A stretch of DNA of 64,000 nucleotides from Pogona vitticeps (Eukaryota; Chordata; Lepidosauria; Squamata; Agamidae). Under the pieces are notes generated by a model. It did not search any database. It worked only from the letters and a program-made list of their open reading frames with translations, and had not been told where the DNA came from. Positions 52,301 to 61,300 of the stretch are shown one piece after another. The stretch covers positions 142,650,001 through 142,714,000 of the forward strand of contig NC_135786.1 of the NCBI RefSeq assembly GCF_051106095.1, read 5' to 3'. Within the stretch, counting starts at the first letter, position 1. Each line of letters opens with the position of its first letter. The position numbers and the translations under genes were made by a program.

Positions 52301-55300
52301 GTTACCCACACCCTCGGTGACTAAAAAGCTGTCTTACCCGGAGGCAGGGTGTCACGCCACAGTAGAGGCTAAAACAGCACGTCCAAAGGCTGCATCAAAC
52401 TTCTGCCGGAGATCAAGTGTATAATGGTGGATGAAAGTGGACAGCTGTGCCCAGGTGGCACAGGAGCAGATGTCTGGAAGAGGTACACCATGTAGGAATG
52501 CCGTAGAGGTTGCCACTGCTCTGGTGGAGTGAGGGCGAATCACCTTCAGGACTGGTTTGTGTGCCAGCTGATACGCGAGGTGAATGGTTGAAGCAACCCA
52601 TCTAGATATAGCTTGATAGGTCACCTGGTGACATTTAGCAAGTGGTTGGTGACTTATGAAAAGTCAAGGTAAATGCCTGAAAGGTTGGGCGCTTTGGACA
52701 TAAAAGGCAAGGGCTCGCCTAACGTCTAAAGTATGGAGGATTCTTTCTTGAGTTGTGGACGATGATGGGAAGAAGGAAGGAAGGATAAATCACTGAGAGA
52801 GATGCAACCGAGATACGACTTTGGGGACGAAAGAAATATCCATGGATAGTCTGACTCTGTCTGGAAAAAATGTAAATAAGGATAGTTGTGACGTAAGGCT
52901 GCTAACTCGCTAGCTCATCGAGCTGAGGTGATGGTGATGAGGAAAACTGTTTTAAATTTAAGTAGCCGTAAATCGGTTGAAGTTAAAAGTTTGAAAGGAG
53001 CTTTAGTAAGTTGTTGCAGTACTAGTGTCAGTGACCATTGCAGGGAAGGCAGTGAGATAGACCTTTAAGAAAACATTTCAGTGTTGGACGCTTGAAGAAA
53101 TCAGCTGCTGGAGAGTTAGGGGGCTGATAAGAAACTATGGCGGAGAGGTAAACTCTCAAGGAAGAGAGGGAAAGGCCACTAGACTTGAAATGAAGCAAAA
53201 AATGTAGAACAGTAGCAAGTGATGGGTTGATAGAAGGTAATGAAGAAGCTTCAGTGAAAGATTTGAATCTGTTCCATTTATACAGGTAGAGGGCTTCTCC
53301 ACCCATGGAAAACATCACCACTGAAGTTGGGAGGCAAGTTCTGGGGTGACTCTTAAGAGAATGTGAGGAAGGTCTGCGAGCGGGTCAAAGAGGGCAAGAA
53401 ACCACAGCTGAAGAAATCTCATCTTGAAACGTATGTGCTGCACTACTGAAGTGATAAAGGCCATGGTGCCTAGTACACATTGCACAGTCAAGGCAGTACC
53501 ATAACATGAGGGGGTGTACTTGAAGTAATGTGATGAGATTTTCTCTCTTGTCTGGAGGAAGAAAGGTGCGAGATTGTGTGGAATCTATGCATGGGCCTAC
53601 ATAATGAATAATCTTTGTAGGTTTCAAATTTGATTTTTGTTCATTGACAGCGAGACCGAGATTGTGAAGGGAATGAGCTACGAGGAGCTAATCATCGATA
53701 CATGGAAATATGAGAATTTTTTGCAAACTGAGGTAAGCAACTACCAGTGCCATGCACTTGGTGAATACTCTTGGAGCTGTTGCAAGGCTGAAAGGAAGCC
53801 TTTTGAATTGGTAGGCTTGTGATCCAAGCTGAAATTGGAGGAATTTTCTGTGTAAAAATGTATGGAAATACGGAAGAATGTGTCTTTGAGATCTACGACA
53901 ATGAACCAGTCGTTTTCATAGAGTAAAGGGAGAAGTGATTCGAGAGTAACCATATGGAATTTTGTGGTACTGATGTATTTGTTTAACTCTTGTAGGTCTA
54001 AGACAGGGTGAAGACCTCCATCCTTTTTGGGTACAGTGAGATAGCGAGAGAAGAACCCTTTGTTGTGTTGTGAGATGGGTTGTATGGTGTCTTTGAGGAG
54101 TAGAGGCCGAGCGAAGGAGAAAGGAAAAAAATCTCTGATGATAATTAATTTGATCTAAAAGTTTAAAGGAAAAAAAGATTGATAACAGGAAAGAATCAAG
54201 AAAAAACTCTCTTTCTCTTTTACTCACAGAAGCGGAGCTATGAGGCTGTCAACACAGCTGTTGAAAGAAACTGAAAGGGTAGCCTTGGCGCCAAGGTACT
54301 TATATGAGGGGGAGGGGTCTTATTCTAATGTGTTTTTTGCTACCACGGAAGCTCTAGAATTTCCCGATGAGGCTCCACGCAGGCGCAGATCACCCAGGGT
54401 GTGATTCACAGAGGCCACAAAGAAGAACAAAGGAAACCAAGGGAATCCAGGAAATCTCAGATAAGATATAATGATCAAGAACCCCAAGCTGGTCCTTTCC
54501 ATTATTTTTTTAAAAGTTATTTCAACCTTTGTCCTCCTTTTTTCCTCCATTTTCTTCTTTTCCTTTCCATTGTATTTCTCAGGGTCAAGTTAGACATTTT
54601 GAACAGTTAAAAGTATACTAGCATTCAAGAAGTTCTGGTAGAGCTTCATGCCTGAACAATTGTACTGACAAACAAAGCCCGTGTCTAGCTCCTGAAAGCC
54701 AATCACTGAACAAAGTGCATTAATTTGTAAGCTAGAGGCAATGATCTGCCTTGTCCTTCAGTATCCGTGCAGAACTTACACTTTATTTGTATTTAATAAC
54801 AACAGAGCAGCAGCAGCAGCAGCAACAGAATATAATAATGAAATCATTTGGTTGCCTTGCTCATTTATAGGCAGAGAGGGATAAGGAGAAATAAGGAAAT
54901 GTGCATTCAAAGAAACCTACTAATCTAGATAAGAGTGCTGTAGTGGCTCAAATTCAGCTACTGTGGATCAAAGTGTGAGCATCTGTTTGTTTGTTTGTTT
55001 GTTTTGTTCTACTGTAATCTCCAGTTAGGCTGATTTGGTAGATGTTGGGAGGGTGCTAATGCTCTGAAAACATGCAGAACCTGTCTGGTAAGTCCGAACT
55101 GTGGAGCAAAAGAAATAAGTTTCCAGGCTATGATACAGGATGACTCTATCACTCCTCTCCAGTTATTTGAAAACTGTCTACTTGATAATCCAATCTTCAC
55201 GATGTGAAAGACCGCACTTAATCAAAATTACCTGGCAAGTGAAAGATCAAAGAGTCCCAAGAACTGTCGAAGTGAGGTTTGATACATGACATTCACCATG

Positions 55301-58300
55301 CTCATCTCAGTTATCAGGAAATAGAGAATGCTGCCTCTTGTTGCAACTGGAGGGAAAAGAAGAAGACCGGATCTGATAAATCCAGGCTATACAACAAAAG
55401 CATTCGGTTGAAAAAAAAGTACTTACGTAGAAGTCTGCATGCTGATGATCACAATAATTTATCTCATGATACAACAAATATACCACTAGATCAGGATGTC
55501 ATACAAAAATATCATGGCATCATAGTGATGGTGTAGAATCCAGAATGGCACTGGATTTTTGAAACCAACACCGGTGTAAATTATTTTTGACCTGATTCAG
55601 ACCCCTGTCAACTTTGGGAATCCCTTTCAGCCTGCAGCAATTCACAGAAGCCCTTCCCAATTTTCCTACTCACCTCATAAGAAACTATGGAAAATGGGTA
55701 TGAAAGTGGGATTGTACAATGAGCTGCTAAGAATCTCTGCAGATTAAGTCGTGGTTCTAGTCTGCAGGAAATCCCTCTATCCTAATCTGTTCTAGTTAAC
55801 ATTATTGCCCAGCAGTCATTCTGCAAAATAAATTCACTTCTTTGAATGATTTTTGAGTACGTTGGTGTCAAAGCATGCATGGGTGATGCACCTTAACAGA
55901 AATCTCACAAAGCATATAAATGTTACAGATGTATATAATTAAAAAAACTGTTGCAAAGCAGAGATGGGAATAAATATAATTTTAAAAACACACTTTTAAA
56001 TAGGAAATTCAGTGGAAAAATGGAAGTAGTGGATTGATGGGGAGAAGGTTTCCTGACAACATCAATTGATCATATGGACAAAGTGAAACTGGGCCAAATC
56101 CAACCGACTGTGTTCATTGCCACGACAAGCCATGTTGTGGTTTGCTGAAATTGGCTTGTTGTGATGTACAAACCTTTTTCTGCTAATGAACTTTGGTTTG
56201 CTGACTACTTTGAAATAGATCAGCTTATATCATTGTCCATGAGTGCAGGTAGTCAACCAAGAAGTCAGATGGGAGGCCATTCCTGCCAGAAGCCTTTCCC
56301 CTTTTTCATATTTTAAAGAACATTTCTATCTCTTCACAAGCAACCAGGGCCCAGCAAGCTGCCACTGAACCTTCCACTTGCAGAAGCAGCACACACAAGC
56401 CGTCTTATCATAGAAGAAAGAGCAAGAATTTAGCTCCCATTCAATGGTCAGTATAGATTTCATCAATACATCCTGAGGCTGAAATGAAAACCTAGAATTT
56501 AGATTTCTCTTTGCTTCTGAGTGCTAGCACCAGTTGGAACCATTTCAATGTGGCTTATGCTAGCTTCGTTTATTAGATCACTTTCTTATAAGATTTGTGC
56601 AGTGCCAAAAAGGACAGGGTAAAGGAACTATGCTGTTATCCCTTTTAAAAAATTATGTTGTCTTTTAACTTCATTTTTTAAGCTGCCTACAGTCCTTGTT
56701 AAACCAAGGATTACCCTCCCTTGGCCTGGGAAAAAATTGATCAAGCTTCTCAAAATGACTAGGCAGCAATACTCTTATAATCTGGGCATAGCAATCTAAA
56801 ACAGTCCCATATCATTTGAAGTAGTCAAGGTGCTCCTCACAATATGTATTCTTTCAGATTGCCATAGACATTAAAAAATGGCTATGAATCACTTCTGCAT
56901 GCTTATGACAGAGAGGTATTTCTTGTGGAGTTCATTTCATTCATTCCATTTTCATTTTATTATTTCTTAAAAAAAAAAAACCTTTCTCCCACAGAGGACC
57001 AAAAGTGGCTTGCAATATTAAAACAAACAAGATCAAAAGCTAAAAATACAATAACCTGACCTAAAGTCATAGTTCCTTGACTTCTCCAGACCTCACCCAG
57101 ACATTCCAAATGAACAATAAAAGATTGGTGACCACTTTAAATAACATGGTCATATCAACAATAGATGGGGTGACTTTGATATTATTAAATACACTGACAC
57201 CCATGGGACTGATGGAAGTCAGTTTCCCTATCAGATCTTCCCACTGGAAGACATAAAGAGATCATTCTACAGAATCATTTGAATAAGAGTTTCTTATCTA
57301 TCCATATTTATGGTGACAGCATGAGATTTCACCATAAATTTCTCCTTTCTTACAGTTCTGGAAAGTCATCCAAAGGCAAGTGTGTATTCCAAGTTTGGGC
57401 TTAAAATGGATATTATAATCAAATGGGAAATCAGAAACTAGAGCAAGTAAATACGCCAAAAAGTTATCCAACACATTCTCATAATAATAAGTAGAGTTCT
57501 GAAACCATATTGACGTTTACCACAATTACACCTGAAGACAACTGCCTAGATTTTTGATTGCCCATAAACTGATTTTCCCCTTTCACCAAGAAAGCTAGGG
57601 TAGACCACCCCAAGGGCACCTCATCATCGAGAAGGATTTGCAAGACGATGCACATTTTAGAATCATTCAAGAAAACATTCTCAGTGGACTATATCTTCTG
57701 GGGGAGGGGATTAAAGGATTTGAAGTACATCTTAAATAAATTATGGAGCATTTTGTTAGACCAACAAAAAATGTTCCAAGACACTTCTCACATTGCATTC
57801 CCCAAGTTCCTTCATTATGAGAAAGAGCCATTCCACATTGTTTATCCCATCAAAGGATCTTGAACAATCTGATCAATCAGGGGATCCAAACACATCATTT
57901 ATTTGTGCACAGGTTCAACGCCTGAGCAGAAACGTCATCCTGGCAAGCCCTAAGTATTGAAGCCAGTTTGAAGTTTATATCAGCCACCACTTTTTCTGGC
58001 TGTTTTTTTGTTTAAACTGAAAGCTGTCAAGATTTGCTTAATCATGCTATCAATTAAAGAATTGCCAGAAAGATATAAAGAGGAATCTTGTTTGGATAGC
58101 AGAAACAGCCACTTACATTGGCCTATAGCTTATTCTTTGGAAGACTGTGTGTGTGTTCCTTTGTCATGAAACAAATATGAGAAACAGGAAACATGGACAT
58201 TTATTAATTCAGTTTGTGATTAGAGGCTTGATCTGAGACAAATGGCTGGAATCTCTGGGAAAAGGAATAGGCATTTGAAAGCAGCTGGCCAAGTATCAAA

Positions 58301-61300
58301 GGTTATAGCCTAAAAGATCTGAGTAGAGAAGGCTCACAGAAGGAGGTTTGAAATGCAGGAAACAGCCTAGAGTAAGGCAATTTCCTGACCTGAGGGCACA
58401 AGTAATCTAAGCAGAGAGGAAGGTTTCTTCCAGGAGAGCAATCCATTACCTTGTTTTGTCAGAAGATAGTACTTCAAAAGGATTAACCCTCATTGACGCT
58501 TGTGGCTGTAAACCTCACTCCTAACTCATCTCCAACAAAAAGGAAGTCTGAGGGATATTGTCTCTGGAGAAGAGGGGAAAGGAACAAAGTAGAGCTGTAG
58601 GAGCTAAGGAAAATCTTCCTTCCCCACTGCTAGGGAGTAGTGGCAGTGTACTTTGTAATAGCTAGAGAGCTAGCATTTCTTATTTTTCCAAGTGCAAACT
58701 TTTCTTGCAATTTGTTCGGTCCAGTGCCTGTTTTATGTAACCTTTTCTCTTATTTTGTATTGGACTCCTTTGATTTTTCTTTTAAATATCTTCTTTTTAA
58801 AAATATACATAAAATCTTTCCATGCCCTGGTACAATTGTGGGTCTCAGAGGAAATCTCAGGTTTTATTTTCAGTCCCTTGCTTCTCAAGCCAAACTACTG
58901 ACATATTGTAACCAGTTTTTAACCCAATAAAGATTGGGGGGAGGGCAGAGAAATGGCAGCCAGTAACAAATATTTAAAGTAAAATGCCTCATTTGGGAGT
59001 CTACTGGGATCTCTCCCCTGGCAACTTTCTAGAGACCCCTGCAATTCGAGGTAATAAAGTGCAGAAGGCAAAGAGGTCACTAGGGAAGGGCTCCAAAAGA
59101 GGAGAGTTTGTGACATTCCTACATTAGTAATTCTCAGTTCAGCTGCCTGGGAAGTCAGTGCAGTAGTAGGCATCCTTCAGTCTCAAGAGATTATGGTAAC
59201 GTGCTCTGTATGGAAGACCTGGAACAGCGTCTAGTGTGGCTGACAAGGCCAATTCGAGAGTGACAATCCCTTCCACAATGAACACAAATCCAATCTGTCC
59301 CCTGTCCAGCTGCCTGATTTTGCTGCTTTTGGGGCTGCCTCTTTGCCTCAGCCTGCTGGGAGAGGCCATGATGCACCGCTTGCCTCCAGGCCGAACGGTC
59401 AGATGTCAAGGTTTCCCATCTGTTGAGGTCCATTCCTAAGGCCTTCAGATCCCACTTGCAGATATCCTTATATTGCAGCTCTGGTCTCCCTCTGGAGCAA
59501 TTTCCCTGCACTAATTCTCCATATAGGAGATCTTTCGGAATCCGACCATCAGCCATTCTCACGACATGCCGAACCCAACATAGACATTGCTGTTTCAGTA
59601 TTGTATACAAGCTAAAAATTCCAGCTCGTTCTAGGACTACTCTGTTTGGAACTTTGTCCTGCCAGGTGATACCAAAAATGCATAGGAGACAATGCATATG
59701 GAACATGTTCAGCTTCCTCTCCTGCCATGCACAAAGGGTCCAGGACTCACTGCAGTACAGGAGTGTGGTCAGGACACAGGCTTTATAGACCTGGATCTTG
59801 GTATATGGCATCACCTTCTTATTAAGCCGTACTCTCTTTGTGAGTCTAGAGAACATGGTACATAGCTTCTTTGCCAATGCATTTATCCAGCTTGACATCT
59901 AGGGAGAGAGTGTTAGAGATCATTTAGCCAAGGTACACAAAGTCATGAAGTCAGTGTGTGTTTGGATATTAAAGTATTCTAGTATCTACCAGGGATGTTG
60001 GCAAATGTTTGGATCCAAGCCTCAAGTCTGAGTTAAAGTTTTTGGTACCAAGTATCAAGCCCAAGTCCAAGGCTTCGACTCCAAGTCCCAAGTCCCAAAT
60101 CGGAGTCCCTATTAAAAGCAAGATTTTTCCCCCAGAAAAAAGGAGGGGTAGGTAGGTTCCAAGTCACAAGTCCAGTGATGTGTTATTTTACATCTCTTTA
60201 AATAAGAGAAGGTGTGGGGAAATTGTATACCTTTAAAATGTATATATATCTATGGCAGTAGCAAATGTATATTATAAATGTATATAAATGTATATATCTG
60301 TATGCTAGTAGCAGACATCATGCTAAAACTGCAAGGCTAACGTCCAGTAAGGATGATCATTAACCTGCTGTCTATTGTCTCTGGGTAATGTAGTTAAAGT
60401 GTCTACCTCCGGAATGTTTACATTGGCTGTGTATTTGAAGTTAGCTGTGTCTGTTTACTATTAACTGTCTGTTTACCAGCCTGCCTGTTTACCAACCACT
60501 CTGTTTACTGATGCCTTTGTAATCAAGGAAATTACTTGTCTCTGTTTACCAGCACTCTGGTTATTCTGTTGTGTATTCAAGAAATTAGTTACCTCTGTAT
60601 TGATTAACTTGTTCAAAGGTAGGGGATACAATAAACTGAGGGGAGGCCGGATCGAGGAGAGAGAACTCTCACTGAACAGGTGCCTCACGGCAGGCTGTTC
60701 TGTATTCATCCGGATCCCATCCTGAAAACCACACTCTGAGTGTCTCGTGTCTCTTTTCCTTTCTCCTTGCTGGTTGAGGAGAAAGATCCCTGCCCTGAGG
60801 CTTCATCTGCAAGATCCCTACTTCCTCTCATCTTGCAGATCCCAACAAGAAGGTTGGGACAGAATGAGCAGTTTCAAGGTTTCTTGGATGAATACCCAAA
60901 TTGACGAACATTTAAATATTAAAATAGCTTGTTCGAATTTTGCACAGTTGTGGATTTTCCCTACCAATTTTAACAATGGGGATGTTTAAGCAGCTATCAT
61001 CTGGAATTAAAACTAACCTCCGTTCTGGTCTGAAATGTTTGGCTCTGTGACTTCTTCACAGTCCACAAAGCTCGAAGTCCTTGAATGCTACAGTTTAGGA
61101 CAGGAGATACAATTTGAGATGTGCAAGCATAGCTTGTCTTCTTGATTGATTCTAATTTTTCGTTCCTAACTGAGCTGTATCATCCCATCACGTTGGTCCA
61201 CACATCTAGCAAAAGGACCTAATTTTTCGTTTTTATTTCTTTAAGCCTCAAAAATGTTTGTTAAAGTCTTCACAATTGACAGCATTTATCTGTCATGGCA

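Larger units (their letters stand above)
52340..54440 (-). mobile_element. DIRS1-type tyrosine-recombinase retrotransposon (fossil)
   Basis: Minus strand, in sense with DNAH5. From right to left: a leader (54440-54230), an RT region, an RT/RNase H junction and a tyrosine recombinase. No gag is recognisable and terminal inverted repeats are not visible, so both ends are approximate. RT is marked by [20 protein letters not shown] near 53820-53930 and the junction by [14 protein letters not shown] near 53540. The fossil is broken, with many breaks. It is a different subclass from the Ngaro-type element at 21.7-28.4 kb. Confidence 0.8.
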
